From Bryobacteraceae bacterium (GTDB lineage Bacteria; Acidobacteriota; Terriglobia; Bryobacterales; Bryobacteraceae), in the NCBI GenBank assembly GCA_025056455.1, contig JANWVY010000013.1, positions 1-64,000 of the forward strand: a stretch of DNA of 64,000 nucleotides, given 5' to 3'. The notes beneath the pieces are model-generated. The model was not told the DNA's origin. It did not search any database and was given only the letters and a program-made list of their open reading frames with translations. Below, in pieces: positions 51,511 through 60,178 of the stretch (position 1 is its first letter; each line of letters opens with the position of its first letter). Position numbers and translations under genes: made by a program.

Positions 51511-52443
51511 ATGATGCGAGGGATCTCAGCAACTACCGAAAAATTCCTGCTCGACCTGGAACGGTTGCAAAAGCGCTCCGCGAAAGCCCAACAACAGCTT
51601 TCCTCAGGCCTCAAAATCACGAAGGTCTCCGATGCCCCAGACGAAGTCTCGCGTCTCTTAATAGCTCGGGCAAACCTTGCTTCCGTCGTACAAACCCAGC
51701 AAAACCTTGGCCGGGTCAAACTCGAGGTTGATACGGCCGAAAAAGCCCTTCAAAATGCCGTTAGCCTGCTCGAACGGGCTCGCACGCTCACCGCGCAAGG
51801 CGCCAACGACCTGCAAGGTCCTGCCACCCGAAGACAGATCGCCAGCGAGTTGCAAGGGATCCTAGAACGGCTCGTTGCAGTGGCCGCCACCGCTGTCGAA
51901 GATCGCTATCTGTTCAGCGGAGATTCCGATCAAACGCCACCTTATGAACTCGATCTTTCGACCAACACCGGAGTGGGGCCTTATCAGGGTTCAGCACCCA
52001 ACCGGATGATTGCCGACACTAGCGGCTTGCTTTTTTCCATCGCTCAAAGTGCGGACGTCATTTTTGACGCCCCCGATCCGGAAAACAAAGTTTTCGCTGC
52101 CGTCCAAGGAGCACGCCGCGCTCTTCTTGCCGTCGACCAGCCGACAGATCCCCCAGACCCCACCATTCCCACCGTGGCCCAGGCGCTGCGCCAGCTTGAA
52201 ACCGCCAACCGCTACTTGAACCAGCAGCTGGCCTCCTACGGGCTGATCCAAAACCGGGTACGCGAGGCGCTCGACGCCGCTACCCGGCTTGAAATCAGCC
52301 AGCGGGCTCAAATCGCTGAAATCGAGGAAGCGGATTTGGCGCAAGTGGCAGTAGAGCTTACCCAAACCCGCACCGTGCTCGAAGCTGCTCTCCAAGCGCG
52401 CGCCGCCAACCCCAGGCGAAGTTTGTTTGACGTGCTTCGCTAA
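51511..52443 (+). CDS. flgL: Flagellar hook-associated protein 3 (FlgL)
   Basis: Second junction protein, flagellin-like; 310 residues. The N-terminal helix region (SAKAQQQLSSGLKITKVSDA) and C-terminal helix (ADLAQVAVELTQTRTVLEAA) are the paired flagellin-fold helices, and the central part (FSGDSDQTPPYE) fits FlgL. The ATG at 51511 is preferred over a TTG at 51490 within flgK. Last gene of the flgM-flgN-flgK-flgL group; no flagellin gene follows. Confidence 0.93.
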   Translation: MMRGISATTEKFLLDLERLQKRSAKAQQQLSSGLKITKVSDAPDEVSRLLIARANLASVVQTQQNLGRVKLEVDTAEKALQNAVSLLERARTLTAQGANDLQGPATRRQIASELQGILERLVAVAATAVEDRYLFSGDSDQTPPYELDLSTNTGVGPYQGSAPNRMIADTSGLLFSIAQSADVIFDAPDPENKVFAAVQGARRALLAVDQPTDPPDPTIPTVAQALRQLETANRYLNQQLASYGLIQNRVREALDAATRLEISQRAQIAEIEEADLAQVAVELTQTRTVLEAALQARAANPRRSLFDVLR

Positions 52444-52527
52444 GCTCACTCTCACTTTCGATAAACTACCGAACCTCCGGCTAGTGGTTTCACGTGCGCC
52501 GGGGCCGCCCTCCCACTGCTCCCCCAA

Positions 52528-52542
52528 GGGGCGCTCTGCCCC
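52528..52542 (+). terminator. Weak hairpin after flgL
   Basis: GGGGC and GCCCC form a 5-bp perfect stem with a 5-base loop, 85 bases after flgL. No T-run follows. Confidence 0.25.
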
Positions 52543-52654
52543 GCGACTAACCCGACCGAAACCCTGACTTCCCGAATCAACCGGCCTAGCTGGCGAACGC
52601 CAGGCCAGCCCACTCTACGTGTGTTTTTTCCGCCGGGTGGCAGTTTTCACCGTT

Positions 52655-52684
52655 TTGCACACGGATTCGCTGGCGCGGGATAAT
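52655..52684 (+). promoter_or_regulatory. Putative promoter of the NHL-repeat gene
   Basis: TTGCAC (52655-52660) and GATAAT (52679-52684) are separated by 18 bases. The -10 overlaps an upstream in-frame ATG at 52683, so transcription from here would leave the ATG at 52740 as the first usable start, consistent with the signal peptide. Confidence 0.4.
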
Positions 52685-52739
52685 GAAAACATTGGGGTGC
52701 AAGTTCGCGTCCCTCGCCCCCCTTTTCGAAAGAGAACCC

Positions 52740-55700
52740 ATGAGACTTTCGCCAACGATCGCCCTGTTAGTGATGGGCGCCTGTCTTTTTCCGGTTAGCA
52801 ATCTAGCTCAGGTTGATCTGAACCTCGTGACTTCGCGCGTGATCGGGCAGCAGCAAGTACAGATCTTTTCCACGTCCCCGAACTTGGTGGAGGGCCGGGA
52901 ACTGTACTTCCCAGCCGCGGTTGCGGTTGATACGTCTACCTCTCCACCCATTCTGTATGTGGCGGATCGGGGAAATAACCGTGTGCTAGGCTGGCGCAAT
53001 GCTCTTGCTTTCGAAAATGGGGCGCCAGCCGATGTGGTAATCGGCCAGCGCGATCGTTTCTCAACCTTGCCGAACGGACCGGGTACCACTTTCACAACGG
53101 GTCTATCCCTGCCCGCCGCTGTGGCCGTCGACGCCAGCGGCAACCTGTATGTTGCGGATAGCGGCAACAATCGAATTCTGCGATTTCCTCGGCCTTTCGC
53201 CCAGCCCGATGACTTGAAGTTGCCGGATATGGTGATTGGCCAGCCCAATTTCAGTAGCAACCGGCCGAATGAAGGCAACCAAACTCCGAGTGCGTCAACG
53301 TTAGCGCTCAACTTCGGGGGAGGCCGCATCTTCCGCTCAGGCCTCGTGTTTGATGCCAGCGGAAACCTTTGGTTTTCGGATGCTGGCAACAACCGGGTCC
53401 TACGTTATCCAGCGGCTGCTTTACAACGCGGTCAAAATCAGCCCGCTGCCGACGTGGTTCTCGGTCAGTTTGCTTTTAACACAGCCACTCCGAATACCGC
53501 AGGCGCGAACAACAAAGCGACCATGACCGCGCCAAGCGCCCTGGCGATCGATCCGCTGGGAAGACTTTACGTTTGTGATGCGCTTGCGCGCGTCCTTGTG
53601 TATACAACCACTTCAACCGGGGCTTCCGCGGCGCGTATTATGGGTGTGCTCGTTCTCCAGTCGGGTCAGCCAGCACCTCCTCCTGTCAACGAGATAGCGA
53701 TTGGCGGAAGCTCGGGTAACATCCCCGCGCAAGGTGTCTTCATTGCTGGAGGTACACCCTTCGTCGTCGACACTGGAGCGCACCGGATTGTCCGTTACGA
53801 TCCGTTCGAGTCCTGGCCCACAGAATCTGCATCGTTTTCTCCACCCGGCCGACAGGTTTTTGGTCAGCCGGATTTCACCTCCTTCCGTCCCAATCGCGGA
53901 AATCCTGAAGCTTCGGCCGTTGGCTTCCATGCACCGGGCGCCGCCGTTGTCCTAAACAACGAAGTTTATTTAGTCGATGAGCTGAACCACCGCGTATTGG
54001 TGATTCCGATTTCGGGCGGAGCGCTGGGTAGCGCAACACGTGTGGTTGGACAGTCGGATTTCTACCAGTCAGCGCCGAACTATATTGATGGTCGAGAATT
54101 GTTTCTATTTGCGGGCTTTGAAGGTTTGTCAGGTTTTTCGGGGGTGGTGACTGGCGGGGCTGGGATGGTGGTAGACACCCGCTCGAATCCGCCGCGCCTC
54201 TACATTGCCGACACGTATAACCACCGGATCCTAGGCTACCGGGACGCTCGTACTGCCAAGCAGGGTGACAGGGCCGATTTGGTGATCGGTCAACGGGACT
54301 TCACTCGCGCCCTCATCAATGAGCCCTCGAATGATATTAACCAAGTCACCAACACGGGCCTAGCCTTTCCGGCTGGCTTAGCTGTGGACGCGGCCGGAAA
54401 TCTCTACGTCGCCGATTCAGGAAATGGCCGTGTTCTTCGCTTCCCGAGGCCTTTTGATCAAACCGGCCGGATTGTACCGGATCTGGTTTTGGGTCAAACG
54501 AGCTTTTTCAGCAAAATCACCGACGCTACCTCCCGGACCATGGCGAGACCCTACGGTTTGGCGTTTTCAGTTGATGGTCACCTGTTGGTATCGGACGCGG
54601 CCCACAACCGGATCCTGCTGTTCCGTCGGCCGCCCGGGGGAGACTTCTCGAATGGTCAGGCAGCGGACCGCGTGATCGGCCAGGCCGATTTTACCTCCAT
54701 CACTGCCTCAAACCAGCCAAACCGGTTTGCAAGTCCTCGCTCGATCACCATCGACACCGATGACCGCTTATATGTGGCTGATGCCGGCAACAACCGCATC
54801 GTGATCTTTGATCGCGTTACTGTTGCCGAGAACAATCCGTCGCCAGCGTTGACGATACCCAACATCTCGAGTCCCCATGGCGTTTTCGTCAGTCATCGTA
54901 CTGGCGAGCTATGGGTGACCAACACGGCCGCCAGCAACCCTCAGATGCTCCGCTACCCAAAATATATCGACATGGTTGTGCAGGGCGCTCAGCCCAACTA
55001 TCGCATCCCCATGACCACGAATCCCATCATGGTGACGCAGGATGCTGCCGGCAATTTGTTGGTGGGGATGAGCTCCAACCGTGTGGAAATGTTTTTCCCC
55101 GGATTGATCCGCACGAATGCTGCCAGCCAGCTGTCGACCTTTGCTCCTGGTTCGTACGCCACCATTAAGCCGGTTCCAGGCGCAAGTTTTGGAGAAACTA
55201 CGCTGGTGTTCGACCAGGCGCCGAATCCTATTCCCATGCCAACCACGCTGGGAGACCTCACCGTCCTGGTGAATGATGTTCCGGCACCGCTTCACTTCGT
55301 CTCACCTGGGCAGATTAACTTCATCATTCCGCAAGCAACGCCTACGTCGGGAATTGTTGATGTTGTTGTGATGCGGCAATCCACCGGACAGATTCTCGCC
55401 ACCTCTGCCATCTCGATGAGTTCAGTCGCCCCAGCGTTTTTCACCACATCAGGCGATGGGAACGGACAAGTGGCGGCACTGAACCAGGACGGCACAATTA
55501 ACTCGCCAGTGAACATGATTCCCCGCGGCGGTGTGATTACTGTGTTTGGTACTGGCGTGGGGCTTGTTCCCGGGCTGCCGCCCGACGGAGTGCCTGTTCC
55601 GGGACCCTTGCCAACCACAAGCGAAGTGAGGGTGCTCATTGGTACAGCCTTTGTCGAGCCGGGTGATATTCTCTATTCCGGCATGGCGCCCACCTTAATC

Positions 55701-55844
55701 GGCGTATGGCAGCTAAACGTGCGGGTGCCTGAGCGGGTTGCTCCAAGTCCCCAGGTCCCCTTCGTGGCCACCGTCAATAGCGTACCCAGCAACAGTGATC
55801 CCACGGGGCGACGCGTAGTGACGACCATCGCCGTGCGGCCCTAG
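52740..55844 (+). CDS. Secreted NHL-repeat beta-propeller protein with TIGR03437 C-terminal domain
   Basis: A 1034-residue exported protein. Signal peptide 1-23 (MRLSPTIALLVMGACLFPVS...AQ). Residues about 25-780 contain many NHL-like blades recognisable by repeated phrases such as VDASGNLYVADSGNNRILRF, FDASGNLWFSDAGNNRVLRY and VDAAGNLYVADSGNGRVLRF, alternating with DxVIGQ-type strands, likely two six-bladed propellers. Residues about 800-1030 are the domain called TIGR03437 (FAPGSYATI, LHFVSPGQINFIIP, VFGTGVGL), restricted mostly to Solibacter-type acidobacteria. The role is unknown; propellers usually bind protein or carbohydrate at the cell surface. Confidence 0.88.
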   Translation: MRLSPTIALLVMGACLFPVSNLAQVDLNLVTSRVIGQQQVQIFSTSPNLVEGRELYFPAAVAVDTSTSPPILYVADRGNNRVLGWRNALAFENGAPADVVIGQRDRFSTLPNGPGTTFTTGLSLPAAVAVDASGNLYVADSGNNRILRFPRPFAQPDDLKLPDMVIGQPNFSSNRPNEGNQTPSASTLALNFGGGRIFRSGLVFDASGNLWFSDAGNNRVLRYPAAALQRGQNQPAADVVLGQFAFNTATPNTAGANNKATMTAPSALAIDPLGRLYVCDALARVLVYTTTSTGASAARIMGVLVLQSGQPAPPPVNEIAIGGSSGNIPAQGVFIAGGTPFVVDTGAHRIVRYDPFESWPTESASFSPPGRQVFGQPDFTSFRPNRGNPEASAVGFHAPGAAVVLNNEVYLVDELNHRVLVIPISGGALGSATRVVGQSDFYQSAPNYIDGRELFLFAGFEGLSGFSGVVTGGAGMVVDTRSNPPRLYIADTYNHRILGYRDARTAKQGDRADLVIGQRDFTRALINEPSNDINQVTNTGLAFPAGLAVDAAGNLYVADSGNGRVLRFPRPFDQTGRIVPDLVLGQTSFFSKITDATSRTMARPYGLAFSVDGHLLVSDAAHNRILLFRRPPGGDFSNGQAADRVIGQADFTSITASNQPNRFASPRSITIDTDDRLYVADAGNNRIVIFDRVTVAENNPSPALTIPNISSPHGVFVSHRTGELWVTNTAASNPQMLRYPKYIDMVVQGAQPNYRIPMTTNPIMVTQDAAGNLLVGMSSNRVEMFFPGLIRTNAASQLSTFAPGSYATIKPVPGASFGETTLVFDQAPNPIPMPTTLGDLTVLVNDVPAPLHFVSPGQINFIIPQATPTSGIVDVVVMRQSTGQILATSAISMSSVAPAFFTTSGDGNGQVAALNQDGTINSPVNMIPRGGVITVFGTGVGLVPGLPPDGVPVPGPLPTTSEVRVLIGTAFVEPGDILYSGMAPTLIGVWQLNVRVPERVAPSPQVPFVATVNSVPSNSDPTGRRVVTTIAVRP

Positions 55845-55872
55845 ACAGTCTGGCTGGTTCGAAGTAAGCGCT

Positions 55873-55902
55873 CAAGCCAGAGGTTGTCAAGTCTCTGGCT
55901 TG
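55873..55902 (+). terminator. Ten-bp perfect hairpin after the NHL gene
   Basis: CAAGCCAGAG (55873-55882) and CTCTGGCTTG (55893-55902) pair perfectly around a 10-base loop, 29 bases after the stop. It is followed by GGGG and not by T residues, so it is either a U-tract-free terminator or an mRNA-stabilising stem. Confidence 0.5.
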
Positions 55903-56028
55903 GGGTGATAGGCGCGGATGGTGCGGCGTCCGGTCTTGTGCACGAGCCTTTCGCAAAAACGCGAAGTCCAGCCTGCAAACAGCGTGCTGGCCGCTGCATT
56001 CACGTTATAGTGAAACTTTCGGCTGCTT

Positions 56029-57039
56029 ATGAAAATCACAGCCCAAGCGCCCTGCCGCGTTGATTTGGCGGGAGGAACCCTCGATATTTGGCCGCTGTAT
56101 TTATTTCATCCCAACGCCGTAACGGTCAATTTTGCCGTCAACCGCTACACGCGCTGCTGGATTGAAACCCACAACTCGCGCAAAATCATCCTGCGTTCGC
56201 GCGACTTAGGCCAAGAAGAGATCTTTGACTCTCTCGATCAGCTCAAGAAAGCCAAGTGCTACAAGCTGCCCTTACTGGCCACCCTCGTAGATTTCTTTGA
56301 GCCAGCTTGCGGTTTCCAATTGGAGACGGACTCGGAAGCGCCAGCCGGGGCTGGAATCTCCGGTTCCTCAGCGCTCATTATCGCCCTGGCTAGCGCCCTC
56401 AACAAATTGTGCGGCAGGGGCTATTCGCTGGAAAAAATCCGCGAAATTGCGCAGAACAACGAAGCGCGAATCATTCGCGTGCCAACGGGGTGCCAGGATT
56501 ACTATCCGGCCATGTATGGAGGTGTCAGCGCAATTGAAATGGACTGCGCCGGAGTGCGCCGGAAGCCCATCCCTGTGGACCTCGATGATTTCAACCCTAG
56601 AATCTTGCTGGCTTACACGGGAGAACCGCGAAATTCGGGAATCAATAACTGGGAGGTCAACAAGGCCTACCTCGATGGTGACCGGCGCGTCCATCGCAAC
56701 TTTGCCCAGATCGCAGCGATTGCGAATGCGATGCGGGCCGCGTTAGAACGCAGCGATTGGTCCGCTGTTGCTCGTCTACTCCGCCAAGAGTGGTCCCATC
56801 GAAAGAAGAATGCGCCCGGAATCAGCACTCCTTTGATCGATCGGTTAGTCGACGTCACGCGTCGCGCCGGGGCGATGGGTGCCAAAGTATGTGGCGCTGG
56901 CGGAGGCGGCTGTGTGTTCTTCTTGGTTAAACCCGGCAGCCAGGAGCAAGTCGCTCGGGTCATTGAACGCGAGGGAGCGCAGGTTCTACCGGTTGTTGTT
57001 GCCCCGGTTGGCGTCCGGGTGAAATCCACGGCTGAATGA
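56029..57039 (+). CDS. GHMP family sugar kinase (HddA-like)
   Basis: A 336-residue small-molecule kinase. Motifs: N-terminal APCRVDLAGGTLDIWPLY, ATP loop PAGAGISGSSALIIALASAL (about residues 105-124), and C-terminal KVCGAGGGGCVFFL. The opening and the NSGINNWEVNKAY region resemble D-glycero-D-manno-heptose 7-phosphate kinases, which make GDP-heptose for surface polysaccharide. Substrate specificity is inferred by similarity and fits the polysaccharide cluster that begins 1.9 kb downstream. A TATAGT -10-like box lies 18 bases before the ATG. Confidence 0.8.
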   Translation: MKITAQAPCRVDLAGGTLDIWPLYLFHPNAVTVNFAVNRYTRCWIETHNSRKIILRSRDLGQEEIFDSLDQLKKAKCYKLPLLATLVDFFEPACGFQLETDSEAPAGAGISGSSALIIALASALNKLCGRGYSLEKIREIAQNNEARIIRVPTGCQDYYPAMYGGVSAIEMDCAGVRRKPIPVDLDDFNPRILLAYTGEPRNSGINNWEVNKAYLDGDRRVHRNFAQIAAIANAMRAALERSDWSAVARLLRQEWSHRKKNAPGISTPLIDRLVDVTRRAGAMGAKVCGAGGGGCVFFLVKPGSQEQVARVIEREGAQVLPVVVAPVGVRVKSTAE

Positions 57040-57070
57040 AACCGGTCATGGCGCTGGGACTCAAGGCGCC

Positions 57071-58045
57071 GTGCTACGTTGGGGGGAATCGATGATCCCG
57101 CCTACCGCTGGGCCGTTACAACCGGCAGAGATCCCTATATTCGGAATCCTCGTTCGTGCGGCTGTATTCGCGTTCCTGGCAGTTGCGGGTTTGTCGTTCT
57201 TTGGACCACTCATGGTTCCCATTGGTGGCTACTTTGTGGCTGCTGCTTTAAGCACCTTCACAGCGGCGGCCCTTGCTAACGCCCTGGCGCTTCGGGTTTG
57301 GGAGCGGGCGCCGCTCGCCGCGGTGGGCCTCAGTTGGACTCGCGCCTCGGGCCGAAATTTAGCTCTTGGATTCGCAGGCGGCGTAGGTGCGAGCGTCGTT
57401 GTGCTCGGATTGCCGCTGCTGGTTGGCGCGGCAGAGTTTCAAAAATTGCCGGAGGGCTCCTTCCGTTGGCCGAGCCTGCTTTTTGTAGCGGTTGTACTGT
57501 TGTTTGGCGCTGTGGGCGAAGAGCTGTTATTTCGCGGCTATGGATTTCAACTGCTCTTAGGGCGGATCGGCGAGTTCGCCACCATCCTACCGTCGGCAGT
57601 ATTGTTCGGTTTAGCTCACTCCAACAACCAGCATGTTTCTTGGCTGGGGATGATGAACACCTCGCTGTGGGGTGTTCTGTTTGGCCTGGCGTTCTTGCGC
57701 AGCCGGGATCTATGGTTGCCGATTGGATTACATTTTGGCTGGAATCTTGCCCTGCCACTCTTTGGCGTAAACCTGAGCGGCTTTACAATGAATGTGACGG
57801 GCTACGCCATCGAGTGGAAGATTGGCCGGCTATGGAGCGGCGGGGACTATGGGCCCGAGGCGGGTCTGCTGTGCACCATGGTTCTCGGAGGTCTGTTCTA
57901 CGCTCTCCAGAAAGCCCCGGTGGAGAAACAAACGTCCCTGCTCTACCAGCCCGGCGACGAGGAGGTGGAAGATGCTTCCGGTTGCCCTCAGCATCGCGTT
58001 GATCTTGACCAGCCACTTACAGGCCGGCCGCAAACTGACCGATGA
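57071..58045 (+). CDS. CPBP family intramembrane glutamic endopeptidase
   Basis: A 324-residue membrane protein with about seven or eight helices and the CAAX-protease/bacteriocin-processing (CPBP, Rce1-like) catalytic motifs: EELLFRG (Glu150, Glu151, Arg155), F-x3-H (Phe179-His183) and H-x3-N (His221-Asn225). Starts at GTG 57071; an ATG at 57092 is an alternative. The last 25 residues are polar and overlap the next gene by 74 bases. The substrate is unknown; in bacteria such proteins are linked to bacteriocin immunity or membrane-protein cleavage. Confidence 0.85.
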   Translation: MLRWGESMIPPTAGPLQPAEIPIFGILVRAAVFAFLAVAGLSFFGPLMVPIGGYFVAAALSTFTAAALANALALRVWERAPLAAVGLSWTRASGRNLALGFAGGVGASVVVLGLPLLVGAAEFQKLPEGSFRWPSLLFVAVVLLFGAVGEELLFRGYGFQLLLGRIGEFATILPSAVLFGLAHSNNQHVSWLGMMNTSLWGVLFGLAFLRSRDLWLPIGLHFGWNLALPLFGVNLSGFTMNVTGYAIEWKIGRLWSGGDYGPEAGLLCTMVLGGLFYALQKAPVEKQTSLLYQPGDEEVEDASGCPQHRVDLDQPLTGRPQTDR

Positions 58046-58757
58046 GGAACGTCTGGAGATCATCCGGGGTCTGACGGCTGAGTACGCTACGCTCAAAGTT
58101 CTCCTGCCTCGCTCCAAAAAACCCTTACCCATTCAAACCAATGGCTCTTACGACAAACAGGCCTGGGAGCAGGCCAACAAAGAGCTCGGTCCGGCAGGGC
58201 GGCCGGGCGATGCGGTCCAGATCACGAAAGTGACTCTGGAGGATGACCGGATTCTGTTGGAAATCAACGGCGGCCTCAAGAGTGGAACCAAATGGTATGA
58301 CCGCATCGAAGTGGGCATGGGAACCCGCACTCGTCCGGTGAACCCTAGTGGCACGCCCACGCTGGGCACCAACCTGGCGTTAATTTTTCCCAAAGGTGTG
58401 CCTGCACTCGGCGCGGGCGATATCAAAAAAATGCTCTTGCCGATCATGGACTTCGAAAAGCGCAGCGCCACCGAACAATTCATCGATACGCTGCCGCCAG
58501 AAATCCAGCGGGCGGTGAAAGAACAGCGTGTGGTGGAGGGGATGGATAAAGATACCGTGATTCTCGCGATCGGGCGGCCTCGCTCGAAGAGCCGCGAGGT
58601 CAAGGATGGTTTGGAGCTCGAGGATTGGATCTACGGCGTCCCCCCCGGCAAAGTGACCTTCGTGACCTTTCATGGCAACAAAGTGATTAAGGTCAAAGAG
58701 ATGTACGCGGGTCTCGGCGGCTCCGTGGCGGATCCCCTCCCACCACCCCTGTACTAG
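57972..58757 (+). CDS. Secreted protein with C-terminal SmpA/BamE-like domain
   Basis: A 261-residue protein with a signal peptide (MLPVALSIALILTSHLQAG). The ATG at 57972 has GGAGGT five bases upstream, and overlaps the CPBP gene by 74 bases in another frame. The middle (about residues 55-170) is a beta-rich region of unknown type. The C-terminal part (about residues 195-245, VEGMDKDTVILAIGRPRSKS followed by WIYGVPPGKVTFVTFHGNKV) matches the fold pattern of SmpA/OmlA/BamE domains: a helix after GMxKDxV and a three-stranded sheet. Probably periplasmic or outer-membrane associated; not recognised beyond that. Confidence 0.75.
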   Translation: MLPVALSIALILTSHLQAGRKLTDEERLEIIRGLTAEYATLKVLLPRSKKPLPIQTNGSYDKQAWEQANKELGPAGRPGDAVQITKVTLEDDRILLEINGGLKSGTKWYDRIEVGMGTRTRPVNPSGTPTLGTNLALIFPKGVPALGAGDIKKMLLPIMDFEKRSATEQFIDTLPPEIQRAVKEQRVVEGMDKDTVILAIGRPRSKSREVKDGLELEDWIYGVPPGKVTFVTFHGNKVIKVKEMYAGLGGSVADPLPPPLY

Positions 58758-58939
58758 CCGTTTAGGGCTCCGAGCCCAGCTGCCCTATCCCCCGGATTCC
58801 CCGTGCCGGCGCACGATCGTGCCAATTTGGCCCGGTTGTGCCGTCTTGGTATTCCCATTCGACACATCTTTATGACCCCGTTCCCAGCATTCCGAGCAAT
58901 CTTGTTCTCTTGCAAAGGCCCGCTCAATTGGCATCTCTC

Positions 58940-60178
58940 ATGCCTTTCGACGAACCGGCGATGGAATCCATGCGAGCCAGCAACGCAGGCCCTTCTGTAA
59001 GAATTCTTCACGTACTTGGTGATTCGAAATTTGGGGGAGCTTCGCTGGGAATTCTGCGCTTAGCGCGCTATTGGCGCCTGCTTGGCTGGGAGGTTGCGGT
59101 ACTAGCGACGGACCCAAACTTTCAGGAAGCGGCCGCCCAGCTGGATATTTCCGTCATCCCACTGGATGTGATTTGGAGGCGGATTCATCCACTGAAGGAT
59201 CTTTGTGGTCTGTTTCGCCTCATTCGCTTTTTGCGTTCTCAGCCGTACACAATCGTTCACACGCACACAACGAAAGCGGGCTTCGTGGGCCGAATTGCTG
59301 CCCGGCTGTCCAGCGTTCCCATTGTTGTTCACACCGCGCATGGCTTTGCATTCCATGAGGGATCGTCTCGCTTACGCATTGCCTTTTATGTTTTGTTAGA
59401 ACGCTTTGCCTCTTGGTTTTGCGACAAGGTCGTCACCGTTAGCGACTTCCATGCTGTCTGGGGAAAGCGGCTAGGGATTGCTGCGGCCGAAAAAATCCAA
59501 TCCATTTCGAACGGAATTCCAGATATGCCTCCCCAAGCGGCAGGCCGCCGGCCTGCAATTCGAGATTCTTTAGATCTCTCCCGTGACACGCTCATGTTGC
59601 TCACCCATGGCCGTCTTGCTCCTGAAAAAGGCCTGGAGGATCTACTCGAGGCGATTGCTATTCTGCGGTCTTCCGCCACCCCAAAATTCAAACTGTTTCT
59701 TGCCGGAGCGGGGCCGCTCGAGGAGGTCTTACGGCGGCAGGTACGCCGACTCGCGCTTGAGGACCTAGTGTCTTTCCTCGGTTTCCGAAAGGACACTCAC
59801 GAGCTGCTGATCGCTGCAGATCTCGTGGTGCTTCCTAGCTGGCGGGAAGGCCTATCGATCGCCTTGCTTGAATCGATGGCTGCTGGTTGCGCCATTGTCA
59901 CAACCTCGATCGGACCGAACCGCGAGCCAACGCGGGACGGAAAATGTGCCTGGCTTGTGCCCCCGAAATGTCCCAAAAAACTTGCCGCAGCCATCGAAAC
60001 GCTTCTCAAAGATGCTGAACTGCGCCGCCACTATGGTGCGCTGGCTAGAACCGCCTTTGAAGAAACCTATTTTCTTGACCGGATGCTTCAAGGCTACGAA
60101 CAGCTTTATCGAACTCTCTTGGAGGAAAAAGAAATTGCGTTCTCAGTTCCTGCCCTACAGCCTTCCCACCATCGGTGA
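58940..60178 (+). CDS. Glycosyltransferase family 4 protein
   Basis: A GT-B glycosyltransferase of about 412 residues. N-terminal domain opens with VRILHVLGDSKFGGASLGIL and contains VHTHTTKAGFVGRIAARLS; the C-terminal GT1-type domain shows LTHGRLAPEKGLEDLLEAIA, FLGFRKDTHELL and the catalytic E-x7-E region SWREGLSIALLESMAAGCAI. It transfers an activated sugar to a lipid-linked or polysaccharide acceptor. The start is uncertain: ATGs at 58940, 58961 and 58970 all precede the conserved part and none has a strong Shine-Dalgarno. The end overlaps the aminotransferase by 44 bases. Confidence 0.85.
   Translation: MPFDEPAMESMRASNAGPSVRILHVLGDSKFGGASLGILRLARYWRLLGWEVAVLATDPNFQEAAAQLDISVIPLDVIWRRIHPLKDLCGLFRLIRFLRSQPYTIVHTHTTKAGFVGRIAARLSSVPIVVHTAHGFAFHEGSSRLRIAFYVLLERFASWFCDKVVTVSDFHAVWGKRLGIAAAEKIQSISNGIPDMPPQAAGRRPAIRDSLDLSRDTLMLLTHGRLAPEKGLEDLLEAIAILRSSATPKFKLFLAGAGPLEEVLRRQVRRLALEDLVSFLGFRKDTHELLIAADLVVLPSWREGLSIALLESMAAGCAIVTTSIGPNREPTRDGKCAWLVPPKCPKKLAAAIETLLKDAELRRHYGALARTAFEETYFLDRMLQGYEQLYRTLLEEKEIAFSVPALQPSHHR
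60121..60125 (+). promoter_or_regulatory. Shine-Dalgarno deciding the TTG start of the aminotransferase
   Basis: GGAGG lies nine bases before TTG at 60135 inside the end of the glycosyltransferase gene, and the conserved aminotransferase sequence (FLPYSLPTIGEEEI) begins just after that TTG. No ATG in that frame lies close. Confidence 0.55.
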
